Below, piece after piece: positions 25,048-33,068 of a stretch of DNA of 64,000 bases. The stretch lies in assembly GCF_004217135.1 (NCBI RefSeq), contig NZ_SHKK01000001.1:4650001-4714000 (forward strand), read 5' to 3'. Numbering within the stretch: the first letter of the stretch is position 1; each line of letters begins with the position of its first letter. Source of the stretch: Micromonospora violae. GTDB taxonomy: Bacteria; Actinomycetota; Actinomycetes; Mycobacteriales; Micromonosporaceae. The notes below the pieces were generated by a model, which was not told where the DNA came from, searched no databases, and was given only the letters and a program-made list of their open reading frames with translations. The position numbers and the translations under genes were made by a program.

Positions 25048-25323
25048 ATGCGGTTCCTGATCGTTCGCACCGACATCCGCGCCGTCGCTGACGGGGACAT
25101 CGCCGCCGCCTGGGCGGACGGCCACCGACTGCGCGACGAGACGACCACGCCCGAGCCGCGACGGCAGATCGTGCACGCCGAGGACCGGGACGCCGCACTC
25201 CTGCTGGCCCGCGCCCTGGCCACCGTCGGCGCGGTCCGCGCCGGCAAGCAGCGGGTCAAGGTCCTCCCCCTGATCGAACCGCGACCCGCCTTCCGACACA
25301 GACCGGGCCGCGCCGGCACCTGA
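25048..25323 (+). CDS. Small hypothetical protein (91 residues)
   Basis: Starts MRFLIVRTDIRAVADGDIAA at ATG 25048, with GGAG a few bases upstream. The middle, HAEDRDAALLLARALATVGAVRAGKQ, is a helical Ala/Leu-rich segment and the tail EPRPAFRHRPGRAGT is basic. There are no cysteines, membrane helix or known motif. It follows the DUF397 gene by about 220 bases and ends before a terminator facing nudC. The frame is open further upstream, but this ATG has the better ribosome site. Function unknown. Confidence 0.55.
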   Translation: MRFLIVRTDIRAVADGDIAAAWADGHRLRDETTTPEPRRQIVHAEDRDAALLLARALATVGAVRAGKQRVKVLPLIEPRPAFRHRPGRAGT

Positions 25324-25400
25324 ATCCCCAGGTCGTCCGTCGTGGTCGGACCGGCTCCCCCGCCGCGTATCCCGCACCCACCGACCACGACGGCCCGTGT

Positions 25401-25444
25401 TCCCGGCCCGTGACCGCCGCGGCAACGGCGGCCACGGGCCGGGA
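25401..25444. terminator. Bidirectional hairpin before nudC
   Basis: TCCCGGCCCGTGACCGCCG (25401-25419) pairs with CGGCGGCCACGGGCCGGGA (25426-25444) with one mismatch and a 6-nt loop, between two convergent genes. Confidence 0.75.
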
Positions 25445-25450
25445 CCGTGC

Positions 25451-26410
25451 TCAGCGGTCGGCGTCCACCCAGCCATCCAGCCAGCGGTGAATGAGGAACA
25501 ACGCGATCGACGACGGAGGCGGCAGGATCAGCCGGGCCCCGTCGCCCACGTCCACCGTCTGCCCGGCCAATGCCCCCCCGATCTCCCGCCGGGAGAACCA
25601 CCGGGCGTACGCGATCTCGGACGGATCGACCCGCACCGGCTCGGTCGGGTTCGCGATGGCCAGGAAGCCCAGCATCAGCGAGCCGGGGAACGGCCAGGCC
25701 TGGCTGCCCACGTACCCGATGTGCTCGACCCCGATGCCCACCTCCTCGCGGACCTCACGCAGCACGGCCGCCTCCGCCGACTCGCCCGGCTCCACATAGC
25801 CGGCCAGGCAGGAGTAGCGACGACCACCCGGCGTGCCCTGCCAGCTGGCGTTGTTGCCGAGCAGGCACCGGCCGTCCGGACCGTCCACCCCGTCGTGGAC
25901 GAGCACGATCATCGCCGGGTCGGTACGCGGCCAGATCCGCCCACCGTTGCGGTCCACCCGGGACCAACCGGCCTCGTCCATCGCGGTCGGCGCCCCGGTG
26001 CTCGTCGAGTAACCGTGGCGGGTGTGCCAGTTGACCAGTGCCAGCGCGGTGGTGAAGATGCCGGCCTCCCGGTCGGCGAGCAGGTGGCCCACCTCGCGGA
26101 GGTGGACCGCACGGGTCCCCGGGATGGTCGGCAGCGGCGCGTCGACCGCGAAGACCGGCACCCCGTCCGGCTCGACACCCAGGAACATCGCCATCGACTC
26201 GGACCCGGCGGGCACGTCGCCTGCCCGGAACAGCACCAACGTCGGAGGCGACGTCTCGGTGCGGGCCAGCGTCCGACCCTCGTCGGTCGAATCGATCAGC
26301 AACACCCGGGCCCGCAACCATGCCTCGGTCAACCACTGGGAGTCACCCCGCCGGTGTGCCGCCCGGTCCAGCGTCGACCGCGCCAATGGCGGCGCCGCCT
26401 CCCCACTCAC
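25451..26410 (-). CDS. nudC: NudC-like NAD+ diphosphatase lacking zinc cysteines
   Basis: 319 residues from the GTG overlapping the M16 gene by four bases (GTGA). The Nudix box is intact: GYVEPGESAEAAVLREV then REEVGI. It is followed by the NudC-type sequence GSQAWPFPGSLMLGF, where most NudC proteins have SQPWPFPxS. IWPRTDPAMIVLV precedes the fold as usual. The four cysteines that normally bind zinc before this point are all absent: the segment reads HGYSTSTGAPTAMDEAGWSR. NudC cleaves NAD(H) and removes NAD caps from RNA. Whether this variant is active is untested. It is coupled to the two M16 genes. Confidence 0.8.
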   Translation of the reverse strand: MSGEAAPPLARSTLDRAAHRRGDSQWLTEAWLRARVLLIDSTDEGRTLARTETSPPTLVLFRAGDVPAGSESMAMFLGVEPDGVPVFAVDAPLPTIPGTRAVHLREVGHLLADREAGIFTTALALVNWHTRHGYSTSTGAPTAMDEAGWSRVDRNGGRIWPRTDPAMIVLVHDGVDGPDGRCLLGNNASWQGTPGGRRYSCLAGYVEPGESAEAAVLREVREEVGIGVEHIGYVGSQAWPFPGSLMLGFLAIANPTEPVRVDPSEIAYARWFSRREIGGALAGQTVDVGDGARLILPPPSSIALFLIHRWLDGWVDADR

Positions 26411-27747
26411 GCTGGTGACTCGGTGTGCACCGTGGTCAACGCGGCCAGGCCCGGGGCGACCCGCTCCGCGTCGCCCAGCACCACCATCGCCGCCCGGGCC
26501 GGTGCCAGGTACCGGGCCGCAGCCTGCGCGACATCGTCGACACTCGCCTTCGCCAACCTCGCCGCGTACTCGGCGAGGAAGTCCAGGCGCAGACCGTTGC
26601 CCGCGTACGCGCTGGTCAACGCCGCCAGCCCGGCCTGGGTGGACATGCCGAGCTGGAGGGTGCCCAGGGCGTACTGGCGGGCCTGCTCCAACTCCTCGGG
26701 CTTCGGTGGCAGCGACGCCAACCGACCCAGCTCGTACGTCGTCTCCAGCAGCGCCGGACCGGTGACCTCGGTGGCCACCTCGGCGGCGGCGACCAACACC
26801 GAGCCGGCGACGGAATGCTCGATCACCGAGTGCGGGCCGTACGTGTAGCCCTTGTCCTCGCGGATGTTCTCCACCCACCGGGAGGAGAAGTAGCCACCGA
26901 AGATCAGGTTGGCGAGTTGCAGCGGGGCGTGGTCCGGGTCGGTGCGGGACACCGCCGGCAGCGCGATCCGCAGCGACGACTGCACCGAGCCCGGCCGGTC
27001 GACCAGCAGCAGCGGCCCCGGCTCCAACGGCGGGGTCGCCGGCAACTCGGCCGTCCGCCCCGCACCGGACCAGCCGCCGAGCGCCCGCTCGGCCGCGTCC
27101 AGTGCCTTCTCCGGCTGCACGTCGCCCACCAGCACCAACTGCGCGCCGGTCGGGTGGACCCGCTCCGCGTGCAGGGCCCGCAGCGCCGCCGGTCGGACGG
27201 CGCGGATCTGCCCCGGCTCCGGCGTCTGCGTCGCGTACGGGTGCCGGCCGTAGATCCGCTTCAGCAGCGCCTCGCGGGCCAGATGCGCCGGTTGGCTCTG
27301 TGCCACCTGGATCCGGTCGACCAGCCGGTCCCGCTCGTTGGCCACCTCGTCGCTGGGGTAGCTGGCACCGGTCAGCACCTCGGCCAACAACTCCAGCATC
27401 CGGTCAAGACCGGTGACCAGGCCGGCGCCGGAGACCATCAACCGGTCCGGGTCGACGCCCGCGGAGAGCCCGCCGCCGACCTTCTGCAACTCGGCGGCAA
27501 TCTGCACGCTGGTCATCGACCCGGTGCCGGAGAGCATGGTCTGCGAGAGCATCGCGCCACGGGCCAGGTGCACCCGGCCGAACGGCACCCAGAGCCGCAG
27601 CTCGACCAGGGGCACGGCCGGCCGACGTACGGCGATCACGGTGAGACCGTTGCGCAGCGTCCGCTCCGCCTGCTTGGGCACCTTGAGCTTGCGGGTCGGA
27701 CCCAACGGGGGAAGCGTGCGCGGCGCGGCCGCCACAGTCCCGGTCAT
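26407..27747 (-). CDS. M16 family peptidase, non-catalytic partner
   Basis: 446 residues. M16 architecture is evident: RNGLTVIAVRRPAVPLVELR at the start of the first repeat, VQSSLRIALPAVSRTDPDHA and FGGYFSSRWVENIREDKGYT in the second. The zinc motif HxxEH is missing: where it should be, the sequence reads GRVHLARGAMLSQTMLSGTG. The RxxxGY substrate-binding motif (REDKGYTYGP) is kept. Such a protein normally pairs with an active M16 subunit, and that gene lies immediately upstream, overlapping by four bases (ATGA). It is likely a heterodimeric peptidase; the substrate is unknown. Confidence 0.85.
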   Translation of the reverse strand: MTGTVAAAPRTLPPLGPTRKLKVPKQAERTLRNGLTVIAVRRPAVPLVELRLWVPFGRVHLARGAMLSQTMLSGTGSMTSVQIAAELQKVGGGLSAGVDPDRLMVSGAGLVTGLDRMLELLAEVLTGASYPSDEVANERDRLVDRIQVAQSQPAHLAREALLKRIYGRHPYATQTPEPGQIRAVRPAALRALHAERVHPTGAQLVLVGDVQPEKALDAAERALGGWSGAGRTAELPATPPLEPGPLLLVDRPGSVQSSLRIALPAVSRTDPDHAPLQLANLIFGGYFSSRWVENIREDKGYTYGPHSVIEHSVAGSVLVAAAEVATEVTGPALLETTYELGRLASLPPKPEELEQARQYALGTLQLGMSTQAGLAALTSAYAGNGLRLDFLAEYAARLAKASVDDVAQAAARYLAPARAAMVVLGDAERVAPGLAALTTVHTESPA

Positions 27748-29054
27748 CGGGCACCTCCCGGGATGACCTCGATGGCCGCCCGACGCTCCGGGCGCAGGGT
27801 GGCCGCGGCGGCCCGGACCTGCTCATCGGTGACCTCCCCGACCAGCCGGGGCAACTCGTTGAGCAGGCCCGGTTCGCCGCGCTGCTGCTCCAGCACGGCC
27901 ATCCGCAGCGCCCGACCGAGCACCGCGTCGGTGTCGCGCAGCAGGTGGGTCGCCATCCGGGCCTGGGTGCGGGCCAGCTCACCGTCGGTCAGCCCGTCGG
28001 TGGCCAGCCGATCCAACTCCTCGTCGATGGTGCGCAGCACCTTGTCCACATCACCCCCGGGCGGCAGGTGCGCCTGCAACAGCAGCGCGGTGGGATCGCG
28101 GACGTCGAACGGGTCGCCCATGAAACCGAGGTATCCGCCGAGGGTGGTCACCATGCGGTCCCGCTGTACCAGTCGCTCGACCAGCCGCGACGCGTCGCCG
28201 TCGGTGAGGACCTCGGCGAGCACCACGTACGGCAGGTAGCCGGCGAAGTCGGTGACCGGGTCGGGCACGCGCCAGGCGCCGGCCACCGCCGGCAGCGGCG
28301 CCAGGGCATCGGTGTACGAGGTACGCCGCTCGGCGCTCAGGTCGGGCTCGGTGAAGTCGGGCCGTTGCGGTGCCGGCCGGCTCGGCACGTCGCCGAAGTG
28401 CCGGTTGACCAGCTCGGTCGCCTCGGCCACGTCGATGTCCCCGCTGACGGCCAGGACCGCGTTGCCGCTGGCGTAGTAGCGGCGGAAGAAGTCCGCGGCG
28501 TCGGCCACGGTCGCCGACTCCAGGTCGTCGAAGGAGCCGTAGCCGTCGTGCGCGTTCGGGAACGTGTCGAACATGACCGGCGGCAGGGTCAGCCAGGGGA
28601 AACCGCCGTACGGCCGGTTGAGGACGTTGACCCGGATCTCTTCCTTGACCACGTCGACCTGGTTGCGCAGGTTCTCCTCGGTCAGCCGGGGGCCGCGCAT
28701 CCGGTCCGCCTCCAGGAACAGCGCGCGTTCCAGCGCGTTGCTCGGCAGCGTCTCGAAGTAGTCGGTGTAGTCCAGGTGAGTGGAGCCGTTGAAGGTGCCG
28801 CCCGCACCCTGCACGTGCCGGAAGTGAGCCAGCTTCTCCAGGTTCTCCGAGCCCTGGAACATCAGGTGCTCGAAGAGGTGGGCGAAGCCGGTGCGCCCCT
28901 CCGGCTCGGAACGGATGCCGACGTCGTAGACCACCGCCACCCCGATCACCGGGGCGCTGCGGTCGGGGGTGAGCACCACCCGCAGGCCGTTGTCGAGGGT
29001 GAACTGCTCGACCGGATACTTCGTCGCTGGAATTCTGGATCTCCGCGCCGCCAC
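27744..29054 (-). CDS. M16 family zinc peptidase, catalytic subunit
   Basis: 436 residues from GTG 29054 (VAARRSRIPATKYPVEQFTL). The inverted zinc motif is present as His59-Leu-Phe-Glu62-His63 in GFAHLFEHLMFQGSENL, with the third ligand expected in VDVVKEEIRVNVLNRPYGG. VLAVSGDIDVAEATELVNR starts the linker to the second domain. Upstream in-frame codons exist, but they would add sequence with no family resemblance across the divergent promoter region. It forms a tightly coupled operon with the inactive M16 gene and nudC. Probably cytoplasmic, because no signal peptide is seen. Confidence 0.87.
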   Translation of the reverse strand: MAARRSRIPATKYPVEQFTLDNGLRVVLTPDRSAPVIGVAVVYDVGIRSEPEGRTGFAHLFEHLMFQGSENLEKLAHFRHVQGAGGTFNGSTHLDYTDYFETLPSNALERALFLEADRMRGPRLTEENLRNQVDVVKEEIRVNVLNRPYGGFPWLTLPPVMFDTFPNAHDGYGSFDDLESATVADAADFFRRYYASGNAVLAVSGDIDVAEATELVNRHFGDVPSRPAPQRPDFTEPDLSAERRTSYTDALAPLPAVAGAWRVPDPVTDFAGYLPYVVLAEVLTDGDASRLVERLVQRDRMVTTLGGYLGFMGDPFDVRDPTALLLQAHLPPGGDVDKVLRTIDEELDRLATDGLTDGELARTQARMATHLLRDTDAVLGRALRMAVLEQQRGEPGLLNELPRLVGEVTDEQVRAAAATLRPERRAAIEVIPGGAR

Positions 29055-29184
29055 GGAGTTGACCCTAGCGCGTCGGCAGGGCGGCCACCCGCGACCTTCC
29101 CGGAGCCACCGCCACCGGGGCCGCCACCACGGGCAGCACCTCGGTGCCGACCCGCCTCTCTGCCGGTCAGCGAATGCCGGCTCC

Positions 29185-29201
29185 CCTAGCAAGCTGGTAG
29201 G
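29185..29201. promoter_or_regulatory. Probable Rrf2 operator, distal copy
   Basis: CCTA-N9-TAGG (CCTAGCAAGCTGGTAGG), the same architecture as the copy at 29279-29295, in the region between the M16 operon and the ABC operon. Confidence 0.45.
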
Positions 29202-29278
29202 AAATACCGACATAACTGAGACGTGCCATCCCGCCATGTGGATGGGCCTTGACGCTGGCGGCAGCCTGACCCAGTCTT

Positions 29279-29295
29279 CCTACCAACTAAGTAGG
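29279..29295. promoter_or_regulatory. Probable Rrf2 operator, proximal copy
   Basis: CCTACCAACTAAGTAGG, the core of a 21-bp inverted repeat TTCCTAC-N7-GTAGGAA, lies 22 bases before the solute-binding gene. A TTGACG at 29249-29254 could be the -35, so bound repressor would cover the start of transcription. Confidence 0.6.
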
Positions 29296-29317
29296 AATAC
29301 TGCGGATTGGATGGACG

Positions 29318-30382
29318 ATGAGACGGCTCCCCCTGCGCCGGTTGGTCACCCTGGCCACCCTCGCCGCCCTCGGCGCGGCGACCCTGGGCAGCACCGCCGC
29401 GTGCGGCGACGACAGCGACGGCACTGGCGGCAGCTCCGGCCCGGTGACGCTGCGCCTCGGCTACTTCCCCAACATCACCCACGCGCCGGCGGTCGTCGGT
29501 GTGGAGAAGGGCATCTTCGCGGAGAAGCTCGGCAGCGACGTCAAGCTGGACCCGAAGACCTTCAACGCCGGCCCGGCCGCCATCGAGGCCATCTTCTCCG
29601 GCGCGCTGGACGCCACCTACATCGGCCCGAACCCGACCGTCAACGCCTTCTCCAAGTCCAAGGGGGAGGCCGTCCGGGTCATCTCCGGCGCGGCCTCCGG
29701 CGGCGTGGCACTGGTCGTCAAGCCCGGCATCACTGATGCGCAGAGCCTGAAGGGCAAGAAGATCTCCACCCCGCAGTTGGGCAACACCCAGGACGTGGCG
29801 ATCCGGTACTGGCTCAAGCAGCAGGGCCTCACCACCACCAAGGAGGGCGGCGGCGACGTCAAGATCGTGCCGCAGGAGAACGCCCAGACGGTGGAGACGT
29901 TCACCAGCGGCGCGATCGACGGCGCCTGGGTGCCCGAGCCGTTCGTCTCCCGCCTGATCAACGCCGGCGGCAAGGTGCTGGTCGACGAGCGCGACCTGTG
30001 GCCGGACAAGAAGTTCGTCATCACCAACCTGCTGGTCAGCACGAAGTTCCTCAAGGCGCACCCGGACGTGGTGCAGAAGCTGGTCGACGCTCAGGTGGCC
30101 GCCAACGAGTTCGTCAACACCAAGCCGGACGAGGCGCAGCAGGCCATCTCCGACGCGCTCGGCAAGATCACCGGCAAGCCGCTGGACCTGAAGCTGATCA
30201 AGCAGGCGTGGCCGACGTTGGAGTTCACCAACGACCCGATCCCGTCCTCCCTGAAGGCCGGGCTCGACCACGCCGTCGACGTCGGCCTGACCGAGCCGGT
30301 GGACCTCAACGGCCTGTACGACCTGAAGTACCTCAACAACTCACTCAAGGCCGCCGGCAAGCCCGAGGTCGTCCAGCCATGA
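29318..30382 (+). CDS. ABC transporter solute-binding lipoprotein, SsuA/NMT1 type
   Basis: 354 residues. Signal and lipobox: LVTLATLAALGAATLGSTAAC with the lipid cysteine at residue 29. The mature protein begins VTLRLGYFPNITHAPAVVGV, the hallmark of sulfonate, taurine and nitrate binding proteins, and contains PQLGNTQDVAIRYWLKQQGL. It is the first gene of a four-gene operon (binding protein, ATPase, permease, Rrf2 regulator); the next start overlaps its stop by four bases. The substrate is most likely an aliphatic sulfonate or similar sulfur source, but nitrate/bicarbonate or thiamine-precursor uptake cannot be excluded. Confidence 0.87.
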   Translation: MRRLPLRRLVTLATLAALGAATLGSTAACGDDSDGTGGSSGPVTLRLGYFPNITHAPAVVGVEKGIFAEKLGSDVKLDPKTFNAGPAAIEAIFSGALDATYIGPNPTVNAFSKSKGEAVRVISGAASGGVALVVKPGITDAQSLKGKKISTPQLGNTQDVAIRYWLKQQGLTTTKEGGGDVKIVPQENAQTVETFTSGAIDGAWVPEPFVSRLINAGGKVLVDERDLWPDKKFVITNLLVSTKFLKAHPDVVQKLVDAQVAANEFVNTKPDEAQQAISDALGKITGKPLDLKLIKQAWPTLEFTNDPIPSSLKAGLDHAVDVGLTEPVDLNGLYDLKYLNNSLKAAGKPEVVQP

Positions 30383-31158
30383 CGTCGACCACGACGACGC
30401 CGCAGAGCGCGACCACCGCGGTCGCGCTCTCCGGCGTGACCAAGGTGTACGGACGTGGCGCGAGCGCAGTCCTGGCCCTGGACGGCGTGTCGCTGGACGT
30501 CGCACCCGGCGAGTTCGTCTGTCTGGTCGGCGCGTCCGGCTGCGGCAAGAGCACGCTGCTCAACCTGGTGGCCGGGCTGGACCGGGTCAGCGGTGGGCAG
30601 ATCACCCTGGCCGGCGACGCCAACCCGGGCCTGATGTTCCAGGAGCCGGCGCTCTTTCCGTGGCTGACCGTCGACGCCAACGTGGAGGTTCCCCTCAAGC
30701 TGCGCGGGCTCCCCCGGACCCGACGCCGCGAACGGGTGGCCGAGCTGCTGCGGACGGTGCACCTGGCCGACTTCGGCCGCAAGCGCCCGCACGAGCTCTC
30801 CGGTGGCATGCGGCAGCGCGTCGCGCTGGCCCGCACGCTGGCCCTGGACACTCCGGTGCTGCTGATGGACGAACCGTTCGGCGCTCTGGACGCGATGACC
30901 CGGGACATCCTGCACGACGAGCTGGAACGGATCTGGTCCGAGCGCAACCTCTCGGTGCTCTTCGTGACGCACAACGTCCGCGAGGCGGCCCGGCTGGCCG
31001 ACCGGATCATCCTGCTCTCCAGCCGACCCGGCCGGATCATCTACTCCACCGAGGTGAACATCCCGCGCCCGCGGCGGATCGACTCCCCCGAGGTCGCCGC
31101 CATCGCCGCCGAGGTCACCGAGCGGCTCCGTACGGAGGTGGGCCGCCATGGCCAGTGA
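30379..31158 (+). CDS. ABC transporter ATPase, SsuB/TauB type
   Basis: 259 residues from the ATG that overlaps the binding-protein stop (ATGA). Walker A GASGCGKST, Q-loop FQEPALFPWLTVDANVEVPL, signature LSGGMRQRVALART, Walker B VLLMDEPFGALDAMTRD and switch histidine FVTHNVREAARL are all intact. The LFPWLTV sequence after the Q-loop is typical of the nitrate/sulfonate/taurine subfamily. It energises import through the permease encoded next. Confidence 0.92.
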   Translation: MTSTTTTPQSATTAVALSGVTKVYGRGASAVLALDGVSLDVAPGEFVCLVGASGCGKSTLLNLVAGLDRVSGGQITLAGDANPGLMFQEPALFPWLTVDANVEVPLKLRGLPRTRRRERVAELLRTVHLADFGRKRPHELSGGMRQRVALARTLALDTPVLLMDEPFGALDAMTRDILHDELERIWSERNLSVLFVTHNVREAARLADRIILLSSRPGRIIYSTEVNIPRPRRIDSPEVAAIAAEVTERLRTEVGRHGQ

Positions 31159-32032
31159 CACCCTCACCAGTTCGGCGCGTACCGACGCGGAGATCACCGG
31201 CCTCGACGCGCTGGAGATCGCCGGCCGGGACAAGGAGGTCTCCCGGGGCGCCCGCCTCTGGGCGGCCACCTGGCCCAAGGTCGCCGCGCTGACCATCGCC
31301 ATCGCCGCCTGGCAGATCGTGGTCTGGACGGGCTGGAAGCCGCCGTACTCGCTGCCCGGGCCGCTGGAGGTCGGCCGCGAGCTGATCACCCAGGCGCAGG
31401 GCCCACAGCTCTGGGACGGCCTGCTCACCACGCTGCAACGGGCCGCCGTCGGGTACGTGTTCTCGGTCGCCGTCGGCCTGCTGCTGGGCCTCGCGGTGGC
31501 CCGGTCCACGGTGCTACGCGCCGCCATCGGCTCGATGATCACCGCGTTGCAGACGATGCCGTCGATCGCCTGGTTCCCGCTGGCCATCCTGCTCTTCGAG
31601 TTGAGCGAGAAGGCGATCTTCTTCGTGGTGGTGCTCGGTGCGGCACCGTCCATCGCCAACGGGGTGATCTCCGGGGTGGACTATGTGCCGCCGCTGCTGC
31701 TGCGCGCCGGCCGCAACCTGGGCGCCCGCGGGCTCAACCTCTACCGGTACGTCATCGCACCGGCCGCCCTGCCGGCGATCGTGGCCGGGCTCAAGCAGGG
31801 CTGGGCGTTCTCCTGGCGCAGCCTGATGGCCGGTGAGCTGCTCGTGGTCGGCATCTCGCAGACCTCGCTCGGTGCCCAGCTCACCTACTCCCGCGAGTTG
31901 TCCGACGCACCCTGGCTGCTCTCCACGATGATCGTCATCCTGGTCGTCGGCCTGGTCGTGGACGCCGCGTTCGGCGCGGCCGACACGGCGATCCGACGCC
32001 GCTGGGGCGTACTGGACCAGGCTGGTCAGTGA
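31148..32032 (+). CDS. ABC transporter permease, SsuC type
   Basis: 294 residues overlapping the ATPase gene by 11 bases. A cytoplasmic N-terminus of about 40 residues is followed by about six membrane helices: KVAALTIAIAAWQIVVWTGW, VGYVFSVAVGLLLGLAVA, then the EAA-like loop GRNLGARGLNLYRYVIAPAA where the ATPase docks, and a final helix MIVILVVGLVVDAAFGAAD. This matches BPD_transp_1 permeases of sulfonate/nitrate importers. It probably acts as a homodimer. Confidence 0.9.
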   Translation: MASDTLTSSARTDAEITGLDALEIAGRDKEVSRGARLWAATWPKVAALTIAIAAWQIVVWTGWKPPYSLPGPLEVGRELITQAQGPQLWDGLLTTLQRAAVGYVFSVAVGLLLGLAVARSTVLRAAIGSMITALQTMPSIAWFPLAILLFELSEKAIFFVVVLGAAPSIANGVISGVDYVPPLLLRAGRNLGARGLNLYRYVIAPAALPAIVAGLKQGWAFSWRSLMAGELLVVGISQTSLGAQLTYSRELSDAPWLLSTMIVILVVGLVVDAAFGAADTAIRRRWGVLDQAGQ

Positions 32033-32033
32033 C

Positions 32034-32471
32034 GTGTTCGTCTCCGCGCGCAGCGACTACGCGCTCCGGGCGATGCTCGCCGTCGCCGCCGCCGGTGGTG
32101 GCGGCGACGGCGACCAGGCCGGCGAATTGGTGAAGGCGGCCAGCCTGGCCGAGGTGCAGGACATTCCGCTCAGCTTCCTGCAGGGCATCCTGCTCGACCT
32201 GCGCCGGGCCGGTCTGCTGCACAGCCATCGCGGAGCCGACGGCGGCTACGCGTTGACCCGCCCAGCCGACGAGATCACCGTCGGAGACGTGCTGCGCGCG
32301 GTCGGCGGATCGCTCACGACGGTTCGGGGTCTGCCGGCCGAGCGGGCCGGCTACCACGGGGTGGCCGCGGGGCTCACCGACGTCTGGCTGGCGGTGCACG
32401 GGGCGATCGCCACGGTGGTCGACAGCACCACGCTGGCCGACCTGCTCACCCACGCCCCCACCAGCTCGTGA
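32034..32471 (+). CDS. Rrf2 family repressor, cysteine-free
   Basis: 145 residues from GTG 32034, one base after the permease stop codon. The winged helix is typical of Rrf2: SARSDYALRAMLAVA, QDIPLSFLQGILLDLRRAGL, HRGADGGYALTRPADEITV. Most Rrf2 sensors carry three cysteines for an iron-sulfur cluster; this one has no cysteine at all, so it should sense a small molecule or protein partner, as CymR does. Being last in the transporter operon, with paired inverted repeats upstream of the operon, it is probably the autoregulated repressor. A terminator hairpin follows. Confidence 0.87.
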   Translation: MFVSARSDYALRAMLAVAAAGGGGDGDQAGELVKAASLAEVQDIPLSFLQGILLDLRRAGLLHSHRGADGGYALTRPADEITVGDVLRAVGGSLTTVRGLPAERAGYHGVAAGLTDVWLAVHGAIATVVDSTTLADLLTHAPTSS

Positions 32472-32526
32472 GGTCCGGGCAGCGCCAGCGCGCCGCCCAG
32501 GTGGGAGTGTCGCAACGCGGAGGCGA

Positions 32527-32561
32527 TGTGGTCGGGTCGGTGCCCCGCCGACCCGACCACA
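32527..32561. terminator. Bidirectional terminator after the Rrf2 gene
   Basis: A perfect 14-bp inverted repeat, TGTGGTCGGGTCGG and CCGACCCGACCACA, with a 7-nt loop, between the ABC operon and the opposing small membrane gene. Confidence 0.75.
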
Positions 32562-32620
32562 CCTCGTACCGATCCTGACCGGGCCTGCCCCTCCGCCGGC
32601 ACCGGTAGGCCGGTCGCTGC

Positions 32621-32821
32621 TCAGCCCACGTGTGCGGTCGCCGGGCCGAAGCCCGGGTCGCCAGGACTGTGCAGCTCCACCAGGCCGGCGGGAGCGTTAC
32701 CCACCGGGGTGGCGTGCCAGGGCGCGAAGGCCGCAACCATGGCGAGCAGCAGCCCGGCGAGCGCGACCGCGACCACCAGGATCAGTTCACGCAGTGCGCC
32801 CGAGCCGGCTTCGCCCGCCAT
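32621..32821 (-). CDS. Small single-helix membrane protein
   Basis: 66 residues from ATG 32821 with GGGAGGGG upstream. One membrane helix (LRELILVVAVALAGLLLAMV) is followed by an outside tail APWHATPVGNAPAGLVELHS. It lies between two terminator hairpins, so it is a single-gene unit. I do not recognise a family. A small envelope protein is the most that can be inferred. Confidence 0.65.
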   Translation of the reverse strand: MAGEAGSGALRELILVVAVALAGLLLAMVAAFAPWHATPVGNAPAGLVELHSPGDPGFGPATAHVG

Positions 32822-33019
32822 GGTCACCCCTCCCGTGTCGGGCCCCCCGCCCGACATCCCCCGTCGGTCAGCCTCGACCACGACCAGCCGGAGCGCAGTC
32901 GGCCAGCCGACCCAGCCGAGGCTGATTACCGACTCAGCAGACTGGACCGCGCAGCGCGACCGGCTGACCGGTCGGGCCGCACGGACCGCCGACCGGCCAG
33001 GAAGAACCGCGCAGACACA

Positions 33020-33053
33020 ACCGACCCGCCCCGCCGAAGCGGGACGGGTCGGT
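33020..33053 (-). terminator. Hairpin after the DEAD-box helicase gene
   Basis: Arms ACCGACCCG (33020-33028) and CGGGTCGGT (33045-33053) with an inner CCCGC/GCGGG stem, just past the helicase stop codon on the minus strand. Confidence 0.55.
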
Positions 33054-33068
33054 CGACGCACAGAAGAA

